From Ashinkailepas kermadecensis (Eukaryota; Arthropoda; Thecostraca; Neolepadidae), in contig JAOTOM010005103.1 of the NCBI GenBank assembly GCA_034440615.1, forward strand, positions 405,001 through 469,000: DNA of 64,000 bases. The letters are read 5' to 3'. Shown here in pieces: positions 46,458-57,814 of the stretch (the first letter of the stretch is position 1; every line of letters starts with the position of its first letter). The notes under the pieces are model-generated. The model saw nothing but the letters and a program-made list of their open reading frames with translations. It had not been told where the DNA came from and ran no database searches. A program made the position numbers and the translations under genes.

Positions 46458-47006
46458 TTGCCAACAAACAGCTAATTGTCCCCCCCCCCACCCGGCGCCA
46501 CCTCGGTCACGAGTGTACAGCTGTTGAGTTAGCGCCGCCGTTTACATCAAGCAATCTCGACCAAGAACAGAATCAAACTGCCATCAACAAACACACCGCT
46601 CCTTGCGATTTCGGTAGCCAATTTAGCGCTGGTGGCCACCGACATTGAGTCCGGAGCTGCTGCCGGCGCCAGGCCCATGGCGCCGGGTCAAAGTACAAGG
46701 TCAGCGATCACGGCGGTAGGAGGCTGCAGCACGAGGCCCACCAACTCGTGTGTAGTGGACATTCAGGGCGCACCAGCTGCCTCGGCTATACTGCGCCCGT
46801 CCACGAACTCGTTCCAGGGAAACAGAAGGCAACGACTCCGCCTCAAACAGCTTTGCATTCATCATCACCTGACGCATTCGTCATCTGACCATAGAGTCTC
46901 GAGCGCCTATTTTTCCCGCCAATTTCCTGGTAAAAAACCTTCCTTCACGAGGCCAAAGTACAAAACCAGCACAACAGCAAGAGACGGGAAGAAGAAGGAC
47001 GTTTGA
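46458..47006. other. Non-genic stretch
   Basis: No repeat or recognisable gene. Confidence 0.4.
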
Positions 47007-47077
47007 TTCTTCTTCGACGCATTGGACTGTTAGGCCATACAGCGTCGCCGAACTCGCACGCCGATTGGTCACTCGAT
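47007..47077 (-). mobile_element. 5'-truncated Lys-type SINE
   Basis: Only the tail (TTCTTCGACGCATTGGAC) and central domain (GTCGCCGAACTCGCACGCCG) remain. The tRNA head is missing. Confidence 0.75.
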
Positions 47078-47606
47078 GCACGCCAGCAGTGTTACGGCCT
47101 CGTGCACGCCCCCCCCGCGGGCGGCGACCACTAATGAGGCATGACGCGACGAGACGCCGGACCGAGCGGGGTTCCGGTGGCCGGCGCCGCTTAAACACAC
47201 TAAACACATCACCTCACACAAACACGCCGGCCCGGTCACCGCCGGCCCCTATCTCCAACCGACAAACACATCGCGTCACGCGTCACGTGCGTCACCGTAA
47301 TGCAGTGACACGCTTAGGTTAGACGACCATCAGGACCATTATATATATACATGCATATACGTGCACACATGCCAATGTTAGTGTGTCCTTGTCTTGGGGT
47401 TTGAAGGGACAATCATTTTTCGATCATCATTCCGACCTGCGGCAGCACATTTTGCATTCTTCGAAACATAGAAGTAAAAATGTTGAAAGCATACTTCTTG
47501 CCTCGTGGTATTGGAGAAGGGGGGGGACAAATACATGATGAAGCATGGCGAGGGACATATCCTCTACGACTACGGAATAATTATAGATACACACAGACAT
47601 TCGAAC

Positions 47607-47646
<40 letters not shown>

Positions 47647-48700
47647 TGGCCACCGCTGCGCAAACGTTTTGCCTGATGTCCATGATTAGTAGATAAGCTT
47701 CACGCTACTTCTGGTCAAAAGAACAGCAGGAGTCAAAACATTGCCCGTGACTATACAGCGGCGGCTCTCATTGTAATGTGGCAACACTTCGTGCCAAAGG
47801 ACGATTCGAGTTGTCAATGCCACAAGTTTTGTCCTGATAGCGTGGCTGGTCGGCCGGTGATAACTCCGCCACCGAAACAAGAGCCGCCGCCACATCTGGC
47901 GCCGCCGCGACGCAAACCATCCACCGCAGAACAAATAACACAGGACCCAGCAGCCTGCCTTGAGCGACACCCGCCCAGAACAGCGGGCGCGGCGGCCGAC
48001 CCCTGTGGGGAACCGCGGCATCCCGAGTTCTGTCCCCTGTCACCGAATCCTGGTGGAGAGCGGTGCTCTATATCATCTGGGTAGGACGTCTGTTTTGAAG
48101 CCGCCGTGGGTGGAGGGAACGGGTGCTCAAGAGCGGCACCTTCCAAAGGTGCGGCCCGACAGGTTTTCGGGAGCGGATTCGCTGAGCAGAGAAGCCGCCC
48201 CCGAACAGTGCCTGAATAGCACTATTCAATATCAGAGAGCGCCGGTGACCCATTTGGAGGAATCGGCCAGAGAAAGCGGTCGGGTGACGTCAGTTGATGA
48301 CGACGTCAGTTCACACGACACTCCAGCGATACAACCGTTGGTTTCGGCTTATGTAGTAAGGGCGATATCTACGCGGGGAGGGGTGGGGCGTTCCCGCTCA
48401 CCGCTTCAGCATACTGTTGCCATCAACACCTGATACAGCACGGGCTACGGGATGACAATGAGCGTGGTGCGGCAGCATGTGCCATGCTTCAAAGGCACCT
48501 GAACGCAACAAAGCATTTTGTCAGTACTTGGGCAGCGACGAAGACTTGAGTAAACAACACTCCGTGTCAGGAAATCGGCCACCCGGACGTTACCTTCGCT
48601 GTCAATTATGCCCGCGCGCTTCCGGAGCCAGTGGCACATTCATCTGCCGACCTCCCGCGCCAGTACCTCCCGTCATCCGCACATACCAGCGACGCAATCG
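47078..48700. other. Non-genic stretch
   Basis: Contains the (AT)n tract listed separately and a CRE palindrome at 48285. Open frames around 47800-48430 overlap on both strands and lack recognisable domains. Confidence 0.4.
47610..47648. repeat. Dinucleotide (AT)n
   Basis: About 15 or more TA repeats with single-base breaks. Confidence 0.95.
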
Positions 48701-48922
48701 GCGGACCCAATGACGTCATCAGCGGCACGAGACCGCCCCGCCCTCACGCCCGGACAGCCGCATCACAGCACACGGCGGACCCAATGACGTCATCAGCGGC
48801 ACGAGACCGCCCCGCCCTCACGCCCGGACAGCCGCATCACAGCACACGGCGGACCCAATGACGTCATCAGCGGCACGAGACCGCCCCGCCCTCACGCCCG
48901 GACAGCCGCATCACAGCACACG
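48701..48922. repeat. 74-bp tandem repeat, three copies, each with a CRE
   Basis: GCGGACCCAATGACGTCATC begins at 48701, 48775 and 48849. TGACGTCA lies at 48711, 48785 and 48859. The unit also holds GAGACCGCCCCGCCCTCACG (a GC-box-like CCCCGCCC). The copies are identical over nearly their whole length. Confidence 0.95.
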
Positions 48923-49352
48923 GCGCGTCGCAGCCTTCTCGCGCGTTTTCCGTTCGCGCGCGCGGAGATTACCGCAGCGTTCCGGTCGTTTTCGGCGCGC
49001 GGCCGGCGACATTATGTCGCGCGACAGCCACGGCCACGCTGAAAGCGGTTCGGCCACGGCGTGGCGGCACGGGCGAAATTAATTCAGAGGCCAGAGGGTC
49101 GCATTCCATCGGGTCGCCACCGGACGCGACTGGTGACGTCACAATGGGCGGCGGCGGCGGGTGCCGTGGCGACCGCCGCCGCCCGCCGGACAGCGGGCGC
49201 CGGCGGGAACCGTGCGGGAACCGCGCCGGGCCGGAGAAAATCGGCCGGCTCGTCCGCGACGCGCTTGGCCGCGCACAGATGGAGAGGAGCCGTGGGCGTA
49301 CGATTCATTCAGCCGCAATGAACCTACAGAGTGGCCATCGCCTGACGCGAGA
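48923..49352. other. CpG-island-like stretch
   Basis: Very dense CpG, with a CRE at 49134-49141 followed at once by CAATGGGCGGCGGCGGCGGG. Together with the CRE array just upstream it resembles a promoter. No downstream coding exon is recognised, and the short open frames on both strands overlap. Confidence 0.4.
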
Positions 49353-49417
49353 TGGTCGGTCGGTCGGTCGGTCGGTCGGTCGGTCGGCAGGTCAGTCGGT
49401 CAGTCGGTCGGTTGGTT
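49353..49417. repeat. Tetranucleotide (GGTC)n touching a SINE tail
   Basis: About 16 GGTC units with GCAGGTCAGTC interruptions, ending in GGTTGGTT, which is the tail of the SINE at 49418-49573. Confidence 0.9.
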
Positions 49418-49573
49418 AAAGACTGGCTTTACGACGCTTTGCCTACTCGGGTTATAGAGCGTTGCCAGTCTCTCACTCAGAGCCGTTGAGGCCGAAGAGC
49501 AGCACCAGGTGGGACTCGAACCCACAACCTTCCGGTTGGAAGACGAGTGTCCACCACTAGACTGCGTGCTCAC
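49418..49573 (-). mobile_element. tRNA-derived SINE with Gly-TCC-like head
   Basis: The minus strand starts GTGAGCACGCAGTCTAGTGG, has loop CTTCCAA (TCC in the anticodon position) and B box GGTTCGAGTCCC. A diverged central domain and the tail AAGCGTCGTAAAGCCAG follow. The TAGTGGTG word and the loop resemble tRNA-Gly. Confidence 0.8.
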
Positions 49574-50204
49574 CTGGACGCCGAATGGTTGCGTGCAAGT
49601 CAAGACCACAAACAGCTAGCGAAACGTAAACAAAGGATCTAATGGTTAGCAGGCAAACGCGCCGCTACCCATGGCGCTGTCGACTCTCCAAGGATATGAC
49701 CGAGATGAGGACGGTGGTGACACACCGGAACCGGCTGAACGTCGCGACTTGGACAGCATCAGTACCTGAGAGCATGGTTTTAAAAATAGGCTGTTCCTGG
49801 ATTAATGGCGCCCAGAACATCATCTTATCTAGAATATTATCATCTCGTGATTTTTGTTCTCCGCTGCAGTCTGCATGGTGCTGTTTGACAATGAACTACT
49901 CATAATAAATGAGGTCCGCAACATTCCCTGGAAAGTGAAAAGAAAAACGTCATGTCCGTATTCGAGTATCCAAACATTTTCCTCTTCACATCCAGCATTA
50001 CAAAGCGCAGATTCAACCCTGCCTGGGAGCAGGAATAACCCCAACGTTGGGGGTGGGTGGGGTGGGGGACAGTGGCCATCTGGACATCGTTTCTCTTCAT
50101 GCCCACCCATACTCCATCCATCGTGAGAGTTAGGCTGCAGCTATACTAACTACGATAAACAAAATAAAGCTAATGCTAAGACAGTTCCTCGCGGGGGAGT
50201 TTGC
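49574..50204. other. Non-genic stretch with a G-quadruplex motif
   Basis: 50049-50068 reads four G runs (5, 3, 4 and 5 Gs) separated by single T residues. No recognisable gene. Confidence 0.5.
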
Positions 50205-50636
50205 ACGACAGCTGCGGCTCCGTCCGTGCCCCAGCCCCAGTTCCTACTCCTCTGCACGGGGAAGCTGCGGCTCCGTCCGTGCTCCAGCCCCAATTCCTAC
50301 TCCTCTGCACGGGGCAGCTGCGGCTCCGTCCGTGCCCCAGCCCCAGTTCCTACTCCTCTACACGGGACAGCTGCGGCTCCATCAGTGCCCCAGCCCCAGT
50401 TCCTACTCCTCTGCACGGGACAGCTGCGGCTCCATCCGTGCCCCAGCCCCAGTTCCTACTCCTCTGCACGGGGCAGCTGCGGCTCCGTCCGTGCCCCAGC
50501 CCCAGTTCCTACTCCTCTGCACGGGGCAGCTGCGGCTCCGTCCGTGCCCCAGCCCCAGTTCCTACTCCTCTACACGGGACAGCTGCGGCTCCATCAGTGC
50601 CCCAGCCCCAATTCCTACTCCTCTGCACGGGACAGC
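50205..50636. repeat. 53-bp minisatellite, about eight copies
   Basis: CTGCGGCTCCGTCCGTGCCC, CAGCCCCAGTTCCTACTCC and TCTGCACGGGGCAG make the unit; starts at 50212, 50265 and onward by 53. Confidence 0.95.
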
Positions 50637-51462
50637 GCCGGATGCGCGTGCGGCTCGGTGGTTAAGCACACGCTGTTCACCAGTTGAGTCGGTGCCGGCC
50701 GCTTGATCAATGTCGCAGATGGCCGGCGCCGGACGGGGAGGCGCGCAGCACGAGTGGATAATAGCAGGCCTCCGAGACAAACACCAAATGGGGTGTCGAG
50801 GCGTCCGACGCACGCGTGACATCCTGAAGCGGGGACCTGCGAGCTACCCCCAGGATCGCCAGCGGTTCTCAAGCGGGGGAGCATTCCTCGTGTGTAGGTT
50901 GGAGACCCGGAGAGAGAAATGAATTCATAGTGCGGTATGATGTTCTGAAGTGTGCTGCGACTTTGCGGGGTAGAGGGGCCCCAAATATTTTGCACGGGAC
51001 ACCCAAAAAAAAAACACTGCGGTTGGCGATGTAGAAGAGAAAAAGCTACTTCCATGTTGGTGTTAAATGATAGGTAAAACACAATCCTTCCCCTCATCAA
51101 ACAAATAAATAACCTTGATACAACTGGCTCCATATTTATAATCCTGAGGAATATGACCTCACGCGATTTGCGTGAGGAGGAAAAGCACCCAGAATTCCTT
51201 TACGACGCTGCGCAGCCCGTGTAGATCAGCCACTCAGTCCCGCCGACACTTGAGCTCACAACCACCGGGAGAAATTTGAACATGGTGTGGCGGCTCGCGG
51301 TTACAAGACAAACCTGCTGCGCACGTGGCTATGGACTTTTCTCTCGTGTGTGCACGTTTCTGAGTTTGAGTTTTGTGGCACTTACCCACCAGCCAGTGCA
51401 ACAAAATTCCGCCAGTAGCGGTCCTGCAAAAGTTATCGGGACCGCAGCCAACAAAAGCTGCT
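50637..51462. other. Non-genic stretch
   Basis: A weak SINE-tail-like piece (CTTTACGACGCTGCGC) lies near 51199. Otherwise no repeat or recognisable gene. Confidence 0.4.
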
Positions 51463-51476
51463 GCATCCCAACGGAA

Positions 51477-51644
51477 CCTTGGGTTTTTTTACGACGCATT
51501 CAACCGCTAGGTTATATAGCGTCGCCAGCCTCTCACACCGATTGGTCGCGGGTGGACTCGGGAAATGCCATCGGTCGTGAGATTTGAACCCACAATCTTG
51601 TGATCAAGAGTCCGACGCCCTACCAACTAAGCTACCGCGGCCCC
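51477..51644 (-). mobile_element. tRNA-Lys-derived SINE with perfect 14-bp TSD
   Basis: GCATCCCAACGGAA is at 51463-51476 and 51645-51658, fixing a 168-bp element. The minus strand starts GGGCCGCGGTAGCTTAGTTG, has a CTCTTGA loop and B box GGTTCAAATCTC, then CGCGACCAATCGGTGTGAG and the tail GAATGCGTCGTAAAAAAACC ending in CAAGG. Confidence 0.95.
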
Positions 51645-51658
51645 GCATCCCAACGGAA

Positions 51659-54600
51659 ATGTTACGTACAAAACAAATCACTATACCGAGCTTTGAATGG
51701 TACAAAACAACACGTTACGATGAAGCAAAATCCCGAACAAAATCGCATGGGTAGGCGACAAAAAATAAGGAAACGTCAGTAAATCAACGTATGACAGATG
51801 AATGGCAGAATTCATGACAGGTCCTCCACAGTTCTGAAAAAGGAGTGTGTAGAACAGCAACAGCCTTAGACAGATCCTGCAATAAATCATGTTCAGAAAC
51901 CACAATGACCGACCGAAGGACAGTCAAATTACATCCTTCATAAAATTACGCACATGCAACAACTTCCAAGCTACGATTATTGTAACACCAACCCCACGAA
52001 CAGCTACATACACAGCAAATTGAAGCAATGTTTTCGCTACATTTTAGTTTAAACACTTAGTTCGAAGTTCCATTATCGAATACAATCGAATTACAGACCT
52101 GGGAATCGCGGTTTAACAGCAGGCAGTGCTTAACAATAGTTCAACGAGCTGGCAATGGGCAGATTTTAAAGGAAAACATGCATAAATTAGCGTTTTCCTA
52201 AAGGCTCAAACTTGGCATATTTGATTTTTTTTGCAAACCATTCCGCACATCCGCAAGCATAAGCGCCGGGGGGTTAAAGATTATTATTTTTACTCCTTTC
52301 CCAAACGAATTGGAAGCAAGCTTCTGGCTCCACAACCGCTTGTGCATACCAATGACCTATAATTATTGATATAGGTGGTCTACTTGTCACGGCGTCGAGT
52401 GTGGCCTTGATCATGCTCTGAAGACGAAGACCTCCACGTCGCGGTGGTTCCATGCGTCGATTGTCTGAAGAGACAGGAGGACGAACACCACTGCGCCGGC
52501 ACAAGACGTTCTGCCTGAGAGGCAGAAGACGTTCTCAAGACGTCCTGTGCGTGCGAGCGTAATTGCGTGCACCTGGTACTTAGAATCATCTGACGTCACA
52601 CCCTAGACCAGTGACGTAGCAGACATTCACCCGGACGTGGTGGGGTGCGTGTGCCGGGCAGTCGCGAGTCCCCCTCCCCTTCTCAGACCCGTACTTTCTC
52701 AGTCGCCTGCAGCTACTGCCAGGATCACGCGTCTTGCTTTGCGGTTTTTTTTTCAAGCAGCTACCAGTCACGGTTTGCACGCGCAGCGAAACCTCCGAAT
52801 ATGATGCGATTAGGAAAATTAACGAAAATATTGCTTTTGTAAACGAGGCTGACATACCAGAACATCCGAAAAGCTGCACAAAAAAAATACCCCAAGTTTC
52901 CCAATCGCATTTTATTCGTAAGTTACGGTATTCATGCAGAAAGGGTAATTAATTAACACCCCGTGATCGGTAAGCATGTCCCGCAAGCCCTGCTTTGCCG
53001 GGCATTCTTTGCTCAGCCATGTCACTTTCTCGGAACTGTATTTGGCTAAATATCGTCATCTTATTCAAGCACTGGATTACTTCAGGTGCCGGGAATGTCC
53101 CAAATATAATCGCTAACAGCAGAGTACAGAAGCCACAGCTCTTTGCACAGAAGCCACCGACCAAGTCCCAAGCGACCAGCGACAAGCGAAGTACTGAACA
53201 CCCAAAAGTCAAATCGCAGACTCACAGTCAGCTACTTGTGCTTCAGGGCGCACCGACCATAACGATCACGCCCGTGCAGACTTACACAGAAAGATGAGTT
53301 CAAATGGGAGGGAGGACCAGGGCGCAGAGGCAACTGCGTCAGTCAGGTCAGTGGTCTCCGGTCAGCCGAAGTCTCTCGGCTCTGTTTACCGGCACCCGAT
53401 CAAAGCGCCAGCACGTGCCACGATCAAAGCCAGACGCGAACGCAGCACGTTTGATGTTCGACCCGGCCCAGTGGGGGGGGGGGGGCGGGCTGGCCGCGCT
53501 GTACGTGGGGCGCAGTACCGCGCTGCCGCTCACCCAACCACCGCGCCGCCAACAAAGACTAGTGCTCGCCGCCATTGCTTTTTTACGAAAATCGAAGGCC
53601 TGCGCCATCGGTTGAGACCACTCGAGATGCCAGGACAGGTGTCCAACAGCAAGAATTGTTCTCTCGTTGGCAAAACACTAGCCTAGAATGAAACCAAAAT
53701 CGGGTTTGGAGTCTTATCAGCCTCTCCCATTGATTGCATTGTAATTACGTTAATTTGTGTTGCAAAATAAACGTTTTCTAGGGAGAACCCAAGGAGGTTC
53801 CTTCCCTTCATTCCCTCCGAATCCCCACCCATGGCTTGTGCGACCCGGATTGGTAATTACGAAATTTGGATGAAAACCAAACACAGCCTTCTTACATGTG
53901 GCGTGAAGCCCAAATCAGCTGCCTAATACGGACAGCGATCAGAGCGAACATCGGTGTCACCTGATCAAAGAACTGGTAGTGACAAAACGAGCCCGGCGCG
54001 CAAAAACACGAACCGGCTGCACCCAATCCCCCCCCCCCGACCAACAACCGTCCGGGGATTGTGAACAGCCAACCAGAAGACAACGCCAACGCCAACGCCA
54101 GCACCAAACCGGTGTGTCCACCGGCGCGAGGGCCTGACGGATCAGACGTGGCCATGAACACGCCGTCACCTGATCAGTCTGGCCGGCCGCCCGGCCGCCC
54201 GGCCCACGGCCGCCGTAATGACCGGCTGCGCCGCCAGCGCCGCGCGCCGGTCAGCTGATTAATTACCCGGCCGACGTGGCAGCCGCCGAGGTGCGATATA
54301 AAAATTGCCGCCCCACCGCCGTAATGACCGGGATCGCGTCTCGACCGCCGGTGGTTGGTGTGTGAGGGGGCGGGGAGGGGCAGCAACAGGTGCGCGGCTG
54401 ACGTCACCAGAGCTGGTTTGACGTGGTCTCAGGCCAGGCGATGGACCCCCGCCAAAGTGTCTCAGATTAGGCGGCATAAATCATCAAGGTTCTCAGGTTA
54501 AGAGATAAGGACTACCATGGCTTTTAGGTCAGGTGTGGACCATCGTGACCAGGTGAGAAACATCATGGTTATCCGACTAAGATGTACAGACCATCAAAGT

Positions 54601-54941
54601 TATCCGGCTAGTCGAGGATCATGATGGTTCTCAGGATAGGTGAGAACCATCGTGATCATGAAGTGGAAATCACCATGATTCTGAAGCTACAAGGCTACAG
54701 GATAGCGACAGCTTTGAAAGAAAACTTGACAGCTGGAGAATGACGTGGGATACCGGTGTTACATGACGAAATCGCACAGGACTACTGAATCGAAGCATGC
54801 CATTTGTGCTTCGTTTTTGATTCGGAAGCATTTGAGGTTGGAAATCTTCGCCTTTCTGCCTAGCCCTTTAGTAGTTGTGGTTATTGGTTTTACGTGTGGA
54901 CTGCTGGGTTCTGCCCCTTCAGAAAGGCAATATTAAGGGTG
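51659..54941. other. Non-genic stretch
   Basis: No recognisable gene. Two CRE palindromes (52591, 54399) and a small inverted repeat (52509-52527) occur. There is a possible relic of the ultra-short retroposon near 53240 (CTTCAGGGCGCACCGACC), a G run at 53470-53485, short AACGCC repeats near 54080, and degenerate ACCATCGTGA/CATGATGGTT words at 54430-54700. Confidence 0.45.
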
Positions 54942-55448
54942 GGGACCACCATGGGTGTAACCACGGTTTCGAAATGGGGGGGGGGACAAACCAGGGACGC
55001 GGTAAGTTTGGACAAGATAGAGGGGTAGGACAAGATAGAGGGGTACCCCCCCCCCCGAAAAAAAAATATCTTGGATTTCAGCCACTTCTTTTTCAATGTC
55101 TGGTTTTGAGATTTGCCATTGTTAAAAATGATATTTTCCGGACAAAATGGGGAAATTTGCAGTATGTATTTTTTGTTTAATTTTCTTCAGAATACAATGT
55201 TTATGAAGGAGACTATGATGATGGGACCACTTATTTTCTGTGCAAATGAAAAAAGTATAGTTTTTGGGATTTTTTGGCGAAAAATTTTCGAATTTAAAAA
55301 ACCTTGACTAACCTAACCTAATCAAATCTAACCCATTTGTTTGCTTTATGGAGGCAAAAGCGTGTACAGGCTTTTCTTGTTGCCACCACAAACAAAATTG
55401 AAGAAAACATTTGAGAAAAAAAAAAAACTTTTTTTCTTCAAAAGCGGC

Positions 55449-55595
55449 TTAGGTTAGGTTAGGTTAGGTTGGGCCGGGTTAGGTTTCTTTATTAATTTTG
55501 AGAAGTTTCAGAAAAGAAATTGCTCGACATTTTCCTAATTGTATTTTTGGAATGTATTCTCCAAAGTTAGGTTAGGCTAGGTTAGGTTAGGTTAT
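55449..55595. repeat. Short TTAGG runs
   Basis: (TTAGG)4 at 55449-55470 and a second imperfect run at 55567-55595, plus inverse CCTAACCTAA words at about 55310. TTAGG is the usual arthropod telomere unit, but runs this short also occur inside transposons. Confidence 0.85.
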
Positions 55596-56569
55596 GTTGC
55601 ACTTTATTCTATTTTTTTACATATAACTCAAAGCACCTTTTGGCGTTATTTTGCTCACAACCTGAAAACTAAGCATTTGCACAGAAAATAAGTGTCCTAT
55701 CAACTTAGTCACCTTCATAAACATGGTATTCCAAAGAATTAAACAAAAAACACCCTATGCTGCAAATTTACCACAAAATGTTCCGCAAAAATTAGCAATT
55801 TCCACTCCTTATCACTGCCTATGAACATCTAGCTTTCTGTCGCATGTACTGGCCCAATTTCACAATCACCATCGAGCCATGCTGTGAGTATGTTAAACGC
55901 TGCCCTCTTGTAGCAGGAAAAACATAAAATATTGGAGAGACCCTCACGCCGGGAAATGGCGCCCCTCTGAAAAGGTTCCTGTGTACACGCTTGAATTTTT
56001 CAGCAAGAGGCGCCCCTATGAATGAAAAAAGCATCCCTTAGAAGGAAAGTCGCCCCTTCGGGAAGGGCCGAGTGCATCCCGCCCCTCGAATTTTGCAGCC
56101 AGAGGTGCCCCTCCAGGTGCTTTCGCAGTGGTGCCGCTCCAAAGAAATGGCGCCCCTCCAGACAAGTCCCCCCCCCATAACAATTCCTGGATCCACCCCT
56201 GATTACAGCATTGCTCTCTCGTGGTTATGAACTCAGGCTGATTATAAAATTGTGCGTATTCACGCGTGGCTCCTATTCCAAATTTGACAACTTCCGTTGA
56301 ACCATTAAAAGGAAAGCGGACAATTTGAGAGAAAATAAAATATTTTATATGTCCGGAACAGCAATGTGGCGGTGTAAATTAAAAACCAGCGAAGAGAGCA
56401 CCGTCCGAGCAGGTTATGACAGATTTATTTGGGGAGCTCCTCGTCATATAGGATTTCAGTGCCTGCTATCACAACGGCTGCAAACAAAAACAGATTTGAT
56501 CTTCCTATTCCTATTACACTCAATCATTGTACACACACTGGACCTTCGACACTGTGAAATTATTTCGAT

Positions 56570-57090
56570 ATCAGCGTTCTGATACCGTACGGCAAGCCAC
56601 GTCGAATGGCACCCACATAATGCAAATTGAAGCCATAGCGACGAAACGCGAGGTCATCGAAGAACTCAATCAAATGTTTGACCTTGACATGTCCCGGTTT
56701 GAAATGTTACTCGAGTGTTCACCACTGGTTATTGCTTGATACCAGATTTGGATGGGTTTGAGCGAAAACGAAAGAAAATTGAGCGGACCGGATGATCAGC
56801 TTGGCCTTTGCCCTTGAAAAAAAATAATTCGATTGCTTAGCGTTCTGATACTGCATAACAAGCCACGTCGAATGATGCCCATTTTATGGAAATTGGAGCG
56901 ATAGCAACCGAACCTCGCGTTCGGTCGATATCGCTTCAATATCGCCATCTAATAAATCAAGCTAACCTTTGACCTAGAAGTTTGTCCTTGACATGTACCG
57001 GTCTGAAATGTTACATGATGGTTCAGCACAGGCTATTGCTAGTGATACCAGATTTTGGCAGGTTTGGGTGAAAAAGAAAAAGAATGGTAA
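56570..57090. repeat. Diverged direct duplication inside the hAT-like element
   Basis: AGCGTTCTGATACCGTACGG with CAAGCCACGTCGAATGG at about 56573 is matched at about 56841. CTTGACATGTCCCGG with TGAAATGTTAC is matched by CTTGACATGTACCGG with TGAAATGTTAC near 56990. Both end in GATACCAGATTT. The copies are heavily substituted. Confidence 0.75.
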
Positions 57091-57814
57091 GAACAACCGA
57101 AGAAACCGGTTTGCGTTGGATCTTGACGGTTAAGGTGGTAATGTGAGACCTATGTAGCTGCTTCCAGCGTGTTCAGTGCAAGCAGAAGCATTTGTGGTAA
57201 TTGATTCCAACGATCATAAACGCGTCGCTGAATGCCGATGCCAATACAAATACGCCTCTGGCGAACACATCGCTGAATATGATTACGAATACGACGTAAA
57301 CTTGACGTACTTGCTTAAGGCTGCCCATGACTCCCCTCCATGGTCTTGAAGATACCCAAGGACACCAAGAGTCACGTTTGTTCAAGATATATCAATATAT
57401 GTGCAGGGGATTGCAACCTAAGACTATAATAAAGCCTTGCGATAATGCAAATTTGTTGCCTGACAAAGCACAATTTTCCACCGAAGCGAAAACACAAGAT
57501 GGCCAAGGTTCATGTTATTCAAGAATAGTCTGGAAGAAGAAATTTCTAACGTTTGCTGATTTACCATTCGGAGATTTTGTGACGACAGATAGCCTGTGAA
57601 GCCCGTTGATTGGCTTGATCGGTTTCTAGTATTTTTGGTGATTCTCTCGCATATATGTTTTCACTTTATAAATGATTAAGTATAATTTTGCGGCGATCAT
57701 ACTCAGGTAGCTGAGGCTTGGGGGACACGGAAAAAAATTGAGGGGGACAAATCGCCACTTTCAGAAATTGGGAGGCGACATGCCCCCCCCAGTGGTTACA
57801 CCCACGGGGACCAC

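Larger units (their letters stand above)
54950..57806. mobile_element. Non-autonomous hAT-like DNA transposon
   Basis: The left terminus CATGGGTGTAACCAC (54950-54964) and right terminus GTGGTTACACCCACG (57792-57806) are inverted with one mismatch. They are flanked by GGGACCAC at 54942-54949 and 57807-57814, an 8-bp target duplication as made by hAT transposases. G runs follow each terminus. No transposase frame remains. Inside are TTAGG runs, a diverged direct duplication and a lone transposon-end-like motif (GGATCCACCCCTG, 56189-56201) that may belong to another, incomplete element. Confidence 0.8.

Noticed and set aside
53237..53270. Additional ultra-short retroposon copy
   Set aside because: Only the CTTCAGGGCGCACCGACC core matches; no tail or target duplication could be seen.
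55449..55595. True telomere
   Set aside because: Runs are only a few units, in mixed orientation, and lie inside a bounded transposon.
56186..56201. Right end of a second complete DNA transposon (GGATCCACCCCTG)
   Set aside because: No matching inverted left end or 8-bp duplication was found, so only a lone end-like motif can be claimed.
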